64,000 nucleotides of DNA from Duganella aceris (GTDB taxonomy: Bacteria > Pseudomonadota > Gammaproteobacteria > Burkholderiales > Burkholderiaceae_D), in NCBI RefSeq assembly GCF_011090165.1, contig NZ_JAADJT010000005.1, positions 186,001 through 250,000 on the forward strand, given 5' to 3'. Within the stretch, counting starts at the first letter, position 1, and every line of letters begins with the position of its first letter. The notes below the pieces were generated by a model. It ran no database searches. It had not been told where the DNA came from and saw nothing but the letters and a program-made list of their open reading frames with translations. Shown here in pieces: positions 34,738 through 43,604 of this stretch. The position numbers and the translations under genes are program-made.

Positions 34738-36141
34738 TCAATCGCCGGACGCATGGCGCACATCTACCGGTGCCCAGCCGCCGCCCAGCGCCTTGTACAG
34801 CGTCACCGTGTCCGACAGGATCTGCTGATGGTTCGCCAGCAAGGCCAGTTCGGCCGACAGCAGGGAGCGCTCGGACTCGAACACATCCAGCTGCGACACC
34901 AGCCCTTCCTTGAGCTGCGCCTCGATCTGAACCGACACCGTGCGCAGCTGCTCGGCCTGCTGTTGCAATTCGGTGCGCTGGCGCCGGTGGGCATCGAGGT
35001 TGACCAGCGCGTTTTCGACTTCCTCGAAGGCGGCCATCACGGTGGCGCGATATTGCTGTTCCGCGACCTGGGTGCGCGCCTCGCTGGTCTTGATGCGGGC
35101 CTTGACGCTGGGATCGAAGATCGGGAAGTTGATGCTCGGCAGCAGGCCGACGGTGAAGGACTTGAGCAGGCTGCCCAGCGCGAAGCTGGCCGTGCCGCCG
35201 TGGCCGGTCATGCTGATCGAAGGCAGCTGCGCCAGCTTGGCCTGGCCGACCAGCTCGTAGGCGACCAGTACCCGGTACTCGGCGGCGACGATGTCGGGCC
35301 GGCGCTTGAGCAGCTGCGAGGGCAGCCCCTCCGGCACCAGCGGCAGTTGCACGCGTCGCTGCAGGTAGCCCTTGGGCACGACGAAGTCGCCGGCCGGCAC
35401 CGCCACCAGCGTGGACAGCGCGTTGCCGGCCAGTGCGCGCAGGCGGCGCAATTCGATCAGGTCGTTCGATAGCCGGTTGACCTCGGCTCCCTGTTGCATC
35501 ACGCGCGTCTGCGGCAGCAAGCCGCTTCCGCCCATCGTCCGGTAGGTCGACAGGATTTGCTCGCTCTTGGCCAGGGTGTTCTGCTGCTGGTCGATCTGCT
35601 CGTCGAATTGCAGGATCTGGAAATAGGTGGTGGCGACGTCGGCGGCCAGCTTCAGGTAGCCGGCGCGCCATTCGGCTTCGGTCGCCTGGTATTCGGCGGT
35701 CTGGGCCTGCACGCCTTTTTCCACCTTGCCCCAGATGTCGATATCCCAGTTGACCTGGGTGCCGAGATTGTATTGCTTGCGGAAATTCTGGCCGGTGCTT
35801 TTTTCGAAGCTGGCGCCGGCGCCGGCGTCCAGCGTCGGCAGGGCGCCGGCGCGCGCTTCGCCGATCTCGGCGCCCGCCACGCCGATCCGCGCGGCCAGCA
35901 CCTTGAGGTCGAAGTTGCCGTTGGCGGCCTGGTCCACCAGCCCGTTCAGATAGGGATCCTGGAATTGCTTCCACCAATCGACCGTGATGGTGTCGCTGGC
36001 CGAGACCGGCCGCGCCTGGCTCTGCGACCAGCCGGCCTTGGCGGGCACCGTGGGCTGCTGGTAGGGTTGCTGGCTGACGTCGGCGCAGCCGGCCAGCAGC
36101 GCTGCGGCAAACAAGGCGATCGGCGTGCTCAAGCGGCGCAT
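34738..36141 (-). CDS. outer-membrane channel lipoprotein of the peptide exporter (NodT type)
   Basis: A 467-residue TolC-like channel with lipoprotein signal (IALFAAALLAGC, Cys near residue 18), two OEP repeats and typical segments LLKRRPDIVAAEYR and VSQLDVFESERSLLSAE. The start at 36141 has a GGGAG site and overlaps the upstream HD-GYP gene by 13 bases. It resembles RND channels more than TolC of haemolysin systems, but the only inner-membrane partner in the locus is the C39 ABC transporter. Confidence 0.9.
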   Translation of the reverse strand: MRRLSTPIALFAAALLAGCADVSQQPYQQPTVPAKAGWSQSQARPVSASDTITVDWWKQFQDPYLNGLVDQAANGNFDLKVLAARIGVAGAEIGEARAGALPTLDAGAGASFEKSTGQNFRKQYNLGTQVNWDIDIWGKVEKGVQAQTAEYQATEAEWRAGYLKLAADVATTYFQILQFDEQIDQQQNTLAKSEQILSTYRTMGGSGLLPQTRVMQQGAEVNRLSNDLIELRRLRALAGNALSTLVAVPAGDFVVPKGYLQRRVQLPLVPEGLPSQLLKRRPDIVAAEYRVLVAYELVGQAKLAQLPSISMTGHGGTASFALGSLLKSFTVGLLPSINFPIFDPSVKARIKTSEARTQVAEQQYRATVMAAFEEVENALVNLDAHRRQRTELQQQAEQLRTVSVQIEAQLKEGLVSQLDVFESERSLLSAELALLANHQQILSDTVTLYKALGGGWAPVDVRHASGD

Positions 36142-38075
36142 GGCGGCTCCCATCCTCGTGAATCGACAAACACCTTGAACAGGCGCGGGTCGAGGTGGCC
36201 GGCGCGGCATTCCGCATCCATCAGGTCGAGCGCGTGTTCCGCCGGCACCGCCTGCTTGTAGGGGCGGTCGCGCGCCGTCAGGGCGTCATAGATGTCGCTG
36301 ATGGTGAGGATGCGGGTCTGGATGCTGATCTGACTACCCTTCAGTCCCATCGGGTAGCCGGAGCCATCCAGTTTTTCATGGTGGCCATGGGCGATCGCCG
36401 GCACGCCCGCCAGCTCGCGGGTCCAGGGGATCAGGATCAGGAATGAATAGGAGTCGACCACGTGGTCTTCGATCTGGCGTCGTTCGTCGGGGGTCAGGCA
36501 GCCGCGCGGGATGCTCAGGGCCGCCAGTTCGTCGTCGTCCAGCAGATGGAACGGTTCGCCATCGGCGTGGTGGCATGCATACTCGCGGATCGGCCGCAGC
36601 TGCGGCGCGGCGGCGCCCGCCGAGATCGCGGGTTCGTTGGCGGCGACTATCGTGGCGAAGAAGGCGTCGAGCCGCGCCGCTTCGATGCGCAGGTCGCGCT
36701 CGATGCCGTCCTTGCGCCGGCGGAATTCATCGAGCCCCAGCTGTTCCCGCAGATGCTGCTGTACCAGCTCGCGCCACGCCTGCCGTTCCAGGCACGACCT
36801 GGCGTAACGGAAGCGCTGTTCGAGCAGGCGCATGTCGGCCTGATGCAGCTTCTTCTCCTTGCGCAAGATGTGCTCGCGTACGCCCACCTTGCCGAAGTCA
36901 TGCAGCAGGGCGGCGTAGTGGATTTCGCGCAGTTGCTCGCGGGTGAAGGTGATGCGGCGTAGCTCGTGATCGTCCGAGCGGTCCAGCGCGCATGCGAGCC
37001 GGTCGGCGTATTCGGCGACGCGGAAGGAATGGCCGGCGGTGACCGGGTCGCGTTCCTCGATCGCCTGCACCGAGGCGCTGACAAAGCCGTCCAGCAAGCC
37101 CTTGATGTCGGCGTAGAGCTGAAAATTCTTCAGTGCGACGGCGGTTTCGGCACACACGCCGGTCAGGATCTCCAGGTCGGCGGCGCTGAACGCGAACGGG
37201 TCGGTCGAGGTGTCGACCTGGATCAGGCCCAGGACCTCGTCGCCGATAATCAGCGGCACGCACATCACGCTCAGGATGGCCTGGGCGACGATCGAGTCTT
37301 GCGAGGAATAGTGGCGGTCGGACAGGGTATCGGTCGACAGGATCGCGCGCTTCTTGTTCAGCACCTCGTCGACGATGGTGTGCGAGATGCGGATCGTGGC
37401 CGGATCCTGCATGCTGCCGTCGCGGCGCCGCGCGGCGACCGGCTTCGGCGGGTCGCGCTCGCTTTCCTTGAGCAGGATGAAGGCGCGTTCGGCCGCCGGG
37501 AACAGGTCGAAGATGAAATTCATGATCCGTTCGATCAGGGTGGCGCGGTCGGTCACGGCGCCCAGTGCGATGCTCACCTGCGCCATCGCATGCAAGCGCA
37601 GCACGGAGATTTCCAGGTCGCTCGGCGCGGCGCTGGCCGGGGCGTCGTGCGGTGCGGCGTAGCGGGTCGCATCGACCGAGCTGGTGATCACCGGCGGCAT
37701 GCTGTCGCGCGCGGGAATCACCAGCGAATGGAACACCATCTGCGCCGACGACAGCGACAGTTCGTCGCCATCGTGCAGCGGGTGCCAGGCGCCGGGTGCG
37801 AGGCGCTGCCCGCGTACGAAGGTGCCGTTGCGCGAATGCAGGTCTTCGATGAAGTAGCAGGCGCCGCGGCGGCGGATGCGCGCGTGGCGACGGCTGATGG
37901 TTTCTTCCGGTACGCACACGAATTTGTCGGACGCGAGCGCGTCCTGCGGATCGCGTCCGACCACCGCCTCGTCGTGCAGCGGAAGCACGACCGGCTTGGC
38001 CGACGCGGTGCCGATCAGTTCCAGATAGGCTGAAACGGCGCTGCCGGTCGCTGCGATTGCCAGTGGCGTGTCCAT
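36129..38075 (-). CDS. FHA-GAF-HD-GYP signalling protein
   Basis: A 648-residue cytoplasmic protein with three domains. The N-terminal FHA domain (about 25-110) has VVGRDPQ, ISRRHARI and HSRNGTFVRG. A GAF domain (about 150-320) follows. The C-terminal HD-GYP domain has RDPVTAGHSFRVAEYADRLA, LLHDFGKVGV, EDHVVDSYSF and HHEKLDGSGYP, so the metal and GYP residues are kept; an unusual insert of about 100 residues separates HD from the later histidines. The family hydrolyses cyclic di-GMP. It lies between the DUF4399 genes and the channel gene. Together with cNMP-binding-like domains in the ABC transporter it suggests input from nucleotide signals. Confidence 0.9.
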   Translation of the reverse strand: MDTPLAIAATGSAVSAYLELIGTASAKPVVLPLHDEAVVGRDPQDALASDKFVCVPEETISRRHARIRRRGACYFIEDLHSRNGTFVRGQRLAPGAWHPLHDGDELSLSSAQMVFHSLVIPARDSMPPVITSSVDATRYAAPHDAPASAAPSDLEISVLRLHAMAQVSIALGAVTDRATLIERIMNFIFDLFPAAERAFILLKESERDPPKPVAARRRDGSMQDPATIRISHTIVDEVLNKKRAILSTDTLSDRHYSSQDSIVAQAILSVMCVPLIIGDEVLGLIQVDTSTDPFAFSAADLEILTGVCAETAVALKNFQLYADIKGLLDGFVSASVQAIEERDPVTAGHSFRVAEYADRLACALDRSDDHELRRITFTREQLREIHYAALLHDFGKVGVREHILRKEKKLHQADMRLLEQRFRYARSCLERQAWRELVQQHLREQLGLDEFRRRKDGIERDLRIEAARLDAFFATIVAANEPAISAGAAAPQLRPIREYACHHADGEPFHLLDDDELAALSIPRGCLTPDERRQIEDHVVDSYSFLILIPWTRELAGVPAIAHGHHEKLDGSGYPMGLKGSQISIQTRILTISDIYDALTARDRPYKQAVPAEHALDLMDAECRAGHLDPRLFKVFVDSRGWEPPCAA

Positions 38076-38076
38076 G

Positions 38077-38499
38077 TCATCTCACGGTAATCGTAATTTT
38101 CTTCGACTTGACGAAGGGATGGTGCGGGACGTGGTTCTCGTCGCCAAGCAATAGCTGCAAGGTGTGTTTTCCCGGTGGCAGCTCAAGCATCGTTTCCGTT
38201 TCGCCGGCGCCGAAGTGCAGGTGCTGGCGGTCGTTCGGAATCGGTTCGTCGGCGTTGGGCAGGTCGGTGTCGATCAGCAGGTGATGGTGGCCAGTGTGCT
38301 TGAACGCCACGCCCTTCGGCGCCACGCCCATGTAGCGCAGGCCGAACCAGACCTTGAATGGCTTGCCGGCGGCGATCACCTCGCCGTCGCTGGGCCAGCC
38401 GATGTAGCAGTAGGCGTTGGGCGGCGCGTCGGCGGCGGACAGTGCGGCGCCGGACCACAACACGCCAAGGATGGCTGCGGCTGCGAGTGAATTGCGCAT
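38077..38499 (-). CDS. DUF4399 periplasmic protein (copy 2)
   Basis: A 140-residue protein with a signal peptide (LAAAAILGVLWSGAALSA) and a DUF4399 domain: IGWPSDGEVI, the histidine-rich KHTGHHHLLIDTDLP, HLHFGAGETETMLELPPGKH and SKKITITV at the end. The many histidines suggest metal binding, but the role is unknown. The start at 38499 is preceded by GGGAG. It is 45 bases downstream of a close paralogue and almost touches the HD-GYP gene, hence one operon. Confidence 0.85.
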   Translation of the reverse strand: MRNSLAAAAILGVLWSGAALSAADAPPNAYCYIGWPSDGEVIAAGKPFKVWFGLRYMGVAPKGVAFKHTGHHHLLIDTDLPNADEPIPNDRQHLHFGAGETETMLELPPGKHTLQLLLGDENHVPHHPFVKSKKITITVR

Positions 38500-38543
38500 C
38501 GAATGCTCCCTTCGTTCCTGCTTGTTTTTGATCGAAGCCGGCC

Positions 38544-38969
38544 TCACAGCACGGTGATGGTGATTTTCTTCGACTGCACCGGAGGATCGTGCGGAATGTG
38601 ATTCATATCGCCAAGCAGCAACTGCAGCGTGTGTTTACCAGGCGGCAGTTCGACCCGCGCCTCCGTCTCGCCGGCGCCGAAATGCAGGTGGTTGCGATCG
38701 TTCGGAATCGGCTCGTCCATCGCCGGCGGGTCGGCATCGATGATCAGGTGGTGGTGGCCGGTGCGCGCCACATCCGTCCCTTTCGGCGCGACCCCCATGT
38801 TGCGCAAGCCCATGCGCACCCAGAACTTTCCGCCGCTAAGCACCGCGCCGTCGGACGGCCAGATGAAATACACCTGGGCGTTTTCCGCCGCCGGCGTGCG
38901 CGCCGAATAGACCGGAACGGCCGGCAGCAACGCGGCCAGCAATGCAGCTTGTAAGATCCTGTTGCGCAT
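38544..38969 (-). CDS. DUF4399 periplasmic protein (copy 1)
   Basis: A 141-residue paralogue of the protein encoded at 38077-38499, with signal peptide (AALLAALLPAVPVYSA) and the domain motifs FIWPSDGAVLS, RTGHHHLIIDADPP, HLHFGAGETEARVELPPGKH and SKKITITV. It is the first gene of the long minus-strand operon that runs to the HlyD-like adaptor and beyond. The start at 38969 gives the signal peptide; a longer frame from 39128 does not. Confidence 0.85.
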   Translation of the reverse strand: MRNRILQAALLAALLPAVPVYSARTPAAENAQVYFIWPSDGAVLSGGKFWVRMGLRNMGVAPKGTDVARTGHHHLIIDADPPAMDEPIPNDRNHLHFGAGETEARVELPPGKHTLQLLLGDMNHIPHDPPVQSKKITITVL

Positions 38970-39121
38970 AGCGGCGCCTTTCCCCGCGTGTCTGCGGGCA
39001 AGAACCATTTGCGTGAATAATTTCATTACATCGTGCGACTGTGTAGACCTAAATCTGCCACACTCCGTATGAAACCACAAGGCGTATTCGTCGTGATTGC
39101 AGCGGTCACCGGGAGCGGGTC

Positions 39122-40294
39122 GTGGCACATAAATTTCTCATCGCTTGCATCGCGCTGGCAACCGCCGCGCCATCGAACGGCGCCTTTGCCGGCGGGCAGT
39201 CCGGCCGCTTGGAGCGTCCCGTGTTGCTTGCCGGCGTGGTGCCGAAAAACAGCGCCGAGCAATTCGAAATGACGTTCTGGGAGTCGATCAAGGACAGCAC
39301 CCACGCCAGCGATTACGAGGCGTATCTCAAGTCCTATCCGAAAGGGAAATTCGTCGCGCTGGCGCAGGCGCGCATCGACCGCCTGCGCGCCGCCGGGGCA
39401 AAAGGTGCGACGCCGGCCGAGCCTGCCGCAGCCAACAAGGCGAGCGGTCCAGCGACGCCGCCGGCAACGGCCGCGCGCGAACCGGCGCCAGTTCCCGCGT
39501 CCAAGCCCGAAGCGAAAGCGGCGGCGCCGGCCGTTGTCGCGCCGGCCGTCGCCGCCTCAGCGCCGCCTGCGAAGGCGGGCGCCGAGATCACCGATTGCCC
39601 CGCTTGCCCGGTTCTGCTATCCATTCCCGCGGGATCGTTCACCATGGGCAGCAATTCGAGCGACGTGAGCGAGAAGCCGGCGCATGCGGTCTCGGTGCGT
39701 GCGCCGTTCGCGATCGGCAAATACGAGGTGACGGTGGCGCAGTGGAATGCCTGCGCCGATGCCAATGCTTGTCCGCGCTTGTCCGCCGCATCCAATCCGT
39801 CGCCGGCCGCGCCGGTGCGCGACGTCAGTTGGGACGACGCGCAGGTCTACATCAAATGGCTGGCGGCCACAAGCGGCAAGCCCTACCGCCTGGCGACCGA
39901 GGCGGAGTGGGAATATGCGGCGCGCGCCGGTACCAGCACGCGCTACTGGTGGGGCGAGCAGATGGCCGCAGGCAAGGCGAACTGCAAGGATTGCGGGTCG
40001 CCGTGGCGTGCCGAAGCGCCGGGCAAGGTGGGCAGCTTCGCGCCGAATCCCTGGGGCTTGTATGACATGAGCGGCAGCGTGTGGGAATGGGTTGCCGATT
40101 GCTGGCACAACTCGTACAAGGACGCGCCGTCCGACGCCAAGGCGTGGGATGCGCCCGCTTGCAGCGTGCGCGTGATACGCGGCGGCTCGTGGCGGGAAGG
40201 CGCGGCCTATATGGTGTCGTCGTCGCGGTTCAAATACGATGCCAGCGTGCGCCATAGTCAGAACGGTTTTCGGGTCGCGCGGGATAGCCGATAG
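39122..40294 (+). CDS. formylglycine-generating-enzyme-like (SUMF1) secreted protein
   Basis: A 390-residue protein starting at GTG 39122 behind GGGAGCGGG. It has a signal peptide, a helical segment ([20 protein letters not shown]) often found before such domains, an Ala/Pro-rich linker (about 95-155) and a SUMF1/FGE-sulfatase domain (about 160-388): [57 protein letters not shown] and VIRGGSW near the end. The two catalytic cysteines of true formylglycine-generating enzymes are not in the expected place (the segment reads [21 protein letters not shown]), so it is probably not an active one. It is divergent from the DUF4399 operon and convergent with the kinase gene. Confidence 0.87.
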   Translation: MAHKFLIACIALATAAPSNGAFAGGQSGRLERPVLLAGVVPKNSAEQFEMTFWESIKDSTHASDYEAYLKSYPKGKFVALAQARIDRLRAAGAKGATPAEPAAANKASGPATPPATAAREPAPVPASKPEAKAAAPAVVAPAVAASAPPAKAGAEITDCPACPVLLSIPAGSFTMGSNSSDVSEKPAHAVSVRAPFAIGKYEVTVAQWNACADANACPRLSAASNPSPAAPVRDVSWDDAQVYIKWLAATSGKPYRLATEAEWEYAARAGTSTRYWWGEQMAAGKANCKDCGSPWRAEAPGKVGSFAPNPWGLYDMSGSVWEWVADCWHNSYKDAPSDAKAWDAPACSVRVIRGGSWREGAAYMVSSSRFKYDASVRHSQNGFRVARDSR

Positions 40295-40296
40295 GT

Positions 40297-42345
40297 TCAG
40301 CGCTTGCGTGCGCGGGTGCTGATCTGCACAAAGTCGACTGCAATGTCGCCGCCGCCGTTGCGCGCGCGCGCCAGGCGCTGTTCCAGCGCGCGCAGGTAGT
40401 CGGCGCCGGGCTCGGTCTCGGGACGCAGGGTGTCGAACAGGGGCGCCGCAGTCGTGACCAGCGCGACGATCTCGTTGCCGAAAGGCGGACCGATCATCCA
40501 GTTGCCAAGGCCGCCGATGGTGGCGGTGTAGCGAGCGGGGGCGCGGTTGTCGCGCGCCTTGGTGTTGGGCAGCAGATGCACGACATTGCCATCGGCCTCG
40601 AAATAGTCGACTGCGGCGAACGAGTCGGCGCCGGCGGTGGTGATGTCGACCATCAGCGCGTCGCCCTCGGTCAGCACGTTGCCGGGGCGCGCGTTCGGAA
40701 CCGCCAGGCGGATGCTGGCGCCGCCGCCGGCGCGCCGGTGAGCCACCCAGTACGGTCCCAAGGTGCTGATGACGCCACAGCTTGGTTCCGTCACCGGCTG
40801 CACATCCAGCGCCACCGTCGATACGCCGGGGATGGCCGTCAGCGTCTCGCGCAGGCGCGCGCGGTTGGCATCCTTGGCCAGGTAGCCCTCGACGCGCAGC
40901 GCGCTGCCGTTGGCCGATGCCAGCAGCGCGGAGCAGGGTATCGCCGCCAAGGCCGTGGCCACGGCGTCGCTGGTCGGGATCGGCGACGCGGCAACCGGGG
41001 CCGATGTGCTGGCCGGCGTCGAGTCCGCCGCCGGGGCCGACTGTTGCTGCGCGGGCGGCGATGCCCGCGACGCATCGCCGCCGCGCTCCGGCCCGAGATC
41101 GCGCCACGCCGCCACGCCCGCCAGGGCGAGCACGCATGCGCCGCCGACTGACGCCGCCAGCGTCAATCTTCGCTTGCCGTGATCCTGGTCGGTGACTTCT
41201 TTCACAAAGCGTGCCACGGTCGGGGTGCGGGTGGCGCGGTCCAGGGCCAGGCCGCACTTCAGGGCGCGCCAGCCGGCCCGTCCGATCTGTGCGGGCGGTG
41301 CGGGCTTCATGCCGGAGGCGCGCGCTTGCAGTGCGGACATCCGGTTGTAGGGATGGCGCCCGGTCAGCAATTCGTAGGTGATGCACGCCAGCGCGTAGAT
41401 GTCGTCGCGCGGATCGGGTTCGCGGTGCTCGAGCATTTCGGGGCTGGCGTAGGCAGGCGTGAGCGCGCCCAAGCTGCCGGGGTCGAACACCGTGACGTCG
41501 ACTTCTTCTTCGGCTTTCTGGAACACGCGCGCGATGCCGAAATCGATGACCTTGACCACGTTCTTGTCGGTGACGATGACGTTGCCCGGCTTGAAGTCGC
41601 AGTGCACGAAGCCGCGTTCGTGGGCGTAGGCCAGCGCCTTGCCCATGCCGTCGACGATGCGCATGGCCTCGGCCAGCGGCAGGCCGGCGAAGTTCGGCGC
41701 GCGCAACATCTGGCTCAACGACTTGCCGCTCAGGTACTCCATCGTCAGATACACCACCTGACCATCGCGGTCGAAATCATAGACCGAGACGATGTTGGGA
41801 TGAGCCAGTGTTTGCGCCTTGCGCGCCTCGCGTTGCAGCGCGATCAGCGACTTCGGGTGTCCACGGAACTGGACGTTCAGCACCTTGATGGCGATGTAGG
41901 GCTTGCGGTCGGACGCTTCGAGCTTGCGCAGGTCCAGCGCCTTGTACACGGTGCCCATGCCGCCGAAGCCGATGCACTCCTCGAGCACGAAGCGGCCGTT
42001 GAGCGTGTCGCCGACCGCCTTCATGCGTTCCGGCTCGCTTTGCGGGTCGTCGGGATCGTCGCGCGGCGACGGCGAGAAGGCGGCCGGGTCCACGGGCTTG
42101 GTCCGCACGAAGGTATCGTCGCCTTCGGCCCGCTGGCGTGCGCGCATCGTCCGTTCGATATGGTGCTGCACTTCCTCGTAGAGTTCGGGCGACAAGGGCA
42201 GGCGCGCCTGTTCCTGGCTGAGCACCTCGAGCAGGCGCACGGCGCTGCCGGGCGCTGTCGCGAGCGCGCGGTCCAGTTCGACAAAAAATTCCGTGCGCCC
42301 CAACGCGCCGCTTTGTAGCTGGCGAATGGCATGAGTAAGATTGTC
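40297..42345 (-). CDS. membrane-anchored Ser/Thr protein kinase
   Basis: A 682-residue Hanks-type kinase. After a 115-residue helical N-terminus the kinase domain (about 118-383) has the P-loop IGFGGMGTVYKA, the lysine in AIKVLN, the catalytic loop HCDFKPGN (the usual HRD is HCD) and IDFGIAR, PAYASPEM. A membrane helix (LAASVGGACVLALAGVAAW) is near 395-413, then an Ala/Pro/Ser linker and a C-terminal domain of DUF4384-like look (VHLLPNTKA, GNEIVALVTTAAPLFD). ATG 42345 is chosen since MDNLTHAIRQLQ looks like a natural N-terminus; 42387 is the alternative. It is divergent from the peptide array; a PP2C phosphatase lies at the other side of the array. Confidence 0.9.
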   Translation of the reverse strand, partial: DNLTHAIRQLQSGALGRTEFFVELDRALATAPGSAVRLLEVLSQEQARLPLSPELYEEVQHHIERTMRARQRAEGDDTFVRTKPVDPAAFSPSPRDDPDDPQSEPERMKAVGDTLNGRFVLEECIGFGGMGTVYKALDLRKLEASDRKPYIAIKVLNVQFRGHPKSLIALQREARKAQTLAHPNIVSVYDFDRDGQVVYLTMEYLSGKSLSQMLRAPNFAGLPLAEAMRIVDGMGKALAYAHERGFVHCDFKPGNVIVTDKNVVKVIDFGIARVFQKAEEEVDVTVFDPGSLGALTPAYASPEMLEHREPDPRDDIYALACITYELLTGRHPYNRMSALQARASGMKPAPPAQIGRAGWRALKCGLALDRATRTPTVARFVKEVTDQDHGKRRLTLAASVGGACVLALAGVAAWRDLGPERGGDASRASPPAQQQSAPAADSTPASTSAPVAASPIPTSDAVATALAAIPCSALLASANGSALRVEGYLAKDANRARLRETLTAIPGVSTVALDVQPVTEPSCGVISTLGPYWVAHRRAGGGASIRLAVPNARPGNVLTEGDALMVDITTAGADSFAAVDYFEADGNVVHLLPNTKARDNRAPARYTATIGGLGNWMIGPPFGNEIVALVTTAAPLFDTLRPETEPGADYLRALEQRLARARNGGGDIAVDFVQISTRARKR

Positions 42346-42387
42346 CATCTCTTCCCGGGTCCCCTCCCGTGCAACGACTTCGCGCAT

Positions 42388-42612
42388 TCAAATCCCGACA
42401 CACTTTGTTGAGACTAGCATGAAAACCATGATGATCAAGGACCACCGCGCGTAACGCGGCGCGGGAGTTGGGAGCGGGCAAACAGTGCTCCAAAAACAGT
42501 TGGGAATGACCGTACTCGCGACCCATCAGCGGCGTGTCGGCTTGCCAATGTCTGTCATGCATTTCACTTAAAAATCAATGGTTTGAAAGTCGGCATGGCC
42601 ACCTGGCGCGCG
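42388..42612. other. divergent region kinase / peptide array with a leader-like relic
   Basis: These bases separate the kinase gene from the first sigma-54 promoter. At 42419-42454 a tiny frame reads MKTMMIKDHRA-stop, which looks like the first residues of the leader found in the array (MKTLNIKDLARTEEL) cut after eight codons. AAAATCAATGGTTTGAAAG at 42571-42589 is similar to AAATCAATGGCTTG at 43495, both upstream of sigma-54 promoters, so it may be an activator site. No other gene is seen. Confidence 0.4.
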
Positions 42613-42629
42613 CTGGCATGGTCCCTGCT
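42613..42629 (+). promoter_or_regulatory. sigma-54 (-24/-12) promoter of peptide gene 1
   Basis: CTGGCATG-GTCC-CTGCT matches the sigma-54 consensus TGGCACG-N4-TTGCW with the invariant GG (42615-42616) and GC (42627-42628) at the required 10-base gap. It lies 64 bases before the ATG of peptide gene 1. Confidence 0.8.
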
Positions 42630-42638
42630 GTATGTCCA

Positions 42639-42660
42639 GTGAGCGCAACGAAATGCTCAC
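42639..42660 (+). promoter_or_regulatory. inverted repeat at the expected transcript start (copy 1 of 3)
   Basis: GTGAGC (42639-42644) and GCTCAC (42655-42660) are perfect arms with a 10-base centre, about 11 bases after the -12 GC. It could be a 5' mRNA hairpin or an operator. Copies are at 43551-43572 and 44463-44484. Confidence 0.55.
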
Positions 42661-42692
42661 CAACCCAAACCAAACCTTTAAGGAGAAACACC

Positions 42693-42971
42693 ATGAAATC
42701 CCTGACCATCAAAGACCTGGCCCGTACCGAAGAACTCGACGGCAAAGCAATGGCTGCAGTACGCGGCGGCTGGTCGATGAACTCGCCGAAATACACGATC
42801 GGCGATGTGTCGTATGCACCTTCGTACGACTCTTCGATCCACGCCACCCAGAACCTGGCGCAGTTGCAGAACGTCACCAATGCGGTCGCCAACGGCTCGG
42901 CTTTCCTGGACGGGGTGCATGCGACCAACACCACGTCGCAGTCCGGCCAGAACAACATCTTCGGCGCTTGA
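42693..42971 (+). CDS. double-glycine leader peptide 1 (type 1 core)
   Basis: A 92-residue precursor. The leader MKSLTIKDLARTEELDGKAM...VRGG (26 residues) ends in GG, the cleavage site of C39 peptidases, and the locus encodes a C39 ABC transporter. The 66-residue core starts WSMNSPKYTIGDVSYAPSYD and ends in a Thr/Ser/Asn/Gln-rich tail (HATNTTSQSGQNNIFGA); it has no cysteine. AAGGAG precedes the ATG, a sigma-54 promoter lies at 42613. The core is not similar to a bacteriocin family I know. Peptide 3 has the same sequence. Confidence 0.85.
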   Translation: MKSLTIKDLARTEELDGKAMAAVRGGWSMNSPKYTIGDVSYAPSYDSSIHATQNLAQLQNVTNAVANGSAFLDGVHATNTTSQSGQNNIFGA

Positions 42972-43006
42972 GCCTGAACCTTATTTTTCTACATTGGAGA
43001 ACCATC

Positions 43007-43282
43007 ATGAAAACCCTGAACATCAAAGACCTGGCCCGCACCGAAGAACTGGACGGCAAAGCAATGGCAGCAGTACGCGGCGGCTGGTGCATGCAGGCAC
43101 CAGGCTACAAAGTGGGCAACGTGGATTATTCGCCGAGCTACGATGCGTCGATCCATGCCAGCCAAAGCCTGGGACAGGTGCAGAACGTCACCAACGCCGT
43201 CGCCAACGGCTCGGCCTTCCTGGATTGCGTGAGCGCCACCAACACGACCTCGCAAAACGGCCAGAACAACATCATCGGCTAA
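43007..43282 (+). CDS. double-glycine leader peptide 2 (type 2 core, two Cys)
   Basis: A 91-residue precursor with the 26-residue GG leader (MKTLNIKDLARTEEL...VRGG) and a 65-residue core homologous to type 1 but with different residues: WCMQAPGYKVGNVDYSPSYD at its start, FLDCVSATNTTSQNGQNNII at its end. Cys28 and Cys74 could form one disulfide, which type 1 cannot. It is 35 bases after peptide 1, with GGAGAA before the ATG, and is followed by a strong terminator; peptides 1 and 2 are thus one transcription unit. Confidence 0.85.
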   Translation: MKTLNIKDLARTEELDGKAMAAVRGGWCMQAPGYKVGNVDYSPSYDASIHASQSLGQVQNVTNAVANGSAFLDCVSATNTTSQNGQNNIIG

Positions 43283-43307
43283 GCAGCGCCGCGATTCTTC
43301 GCACCGC

Positions 43308-43353
43308 AAAAGGTCCAGCCCAGCCATCTCCGGATGGCTGGGCTGGACCTTTT
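43308..43353 (+). terminator. terminator after peptide 2
   Basis: A perfect 21-base stem (43308-43328 with 43333-43353) and a four-base TCCG loop, with AAAA before and TTTT at the end of the stem. It is an unusually long and strong, possibly bidirectional, terminator. Confidence 0.9.
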
Positions 43354-43524
43354 GGCTTCGTCATTGAAGTCGGAGGAAGAAAGACACCGCGTTGGGGAAG
43401 CCCCAACAGCGATTAAAAAACAGTTGGATTGCACCGAACCACCCACGCTGGTGGAAGTTAAAAAATACTAATGGTTTATTGTGCTTTTCTTTTTAAATCA
43501 ATGGCTTGCGAGGTGCGCGGCAAG

Positions 43525-43541
43525 CTGGCACGGTAGCTGCT
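43525..43541 (+). promoter_or_regulatory. sigma-54 promoter of peptide gene 3
   Basis: CTGGCACG-GTAG-CTGCT, an excellent -24/-12 match with GG (43527-43528) and GC (43539-43540) 10 bases apart. The inverted repeat GTGAGC-N10-GCTCAC follows at 43551-43572. Confidence 0.85.
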
Positions 43542-43604
43542 CTATACCCTGTGAGCGCAACGAAATGCTCACCAACCCAAACCAAACCTTTAAGGAGAAA
43601 CACC

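Noticed and set aside
34679..36217. 512-codon minus-strand frame opposite in phase to the channel gene
   Set aside because: It is a shadow of the channel gene in another frame, with an Arg/Gly/Ala-rich nonsense sequence.
39617..41386. 589-codon minus-strand frame across the SUMF1-like and kinase genes
   Set aside because: It spans two real genes with clear domains and has no own motif.
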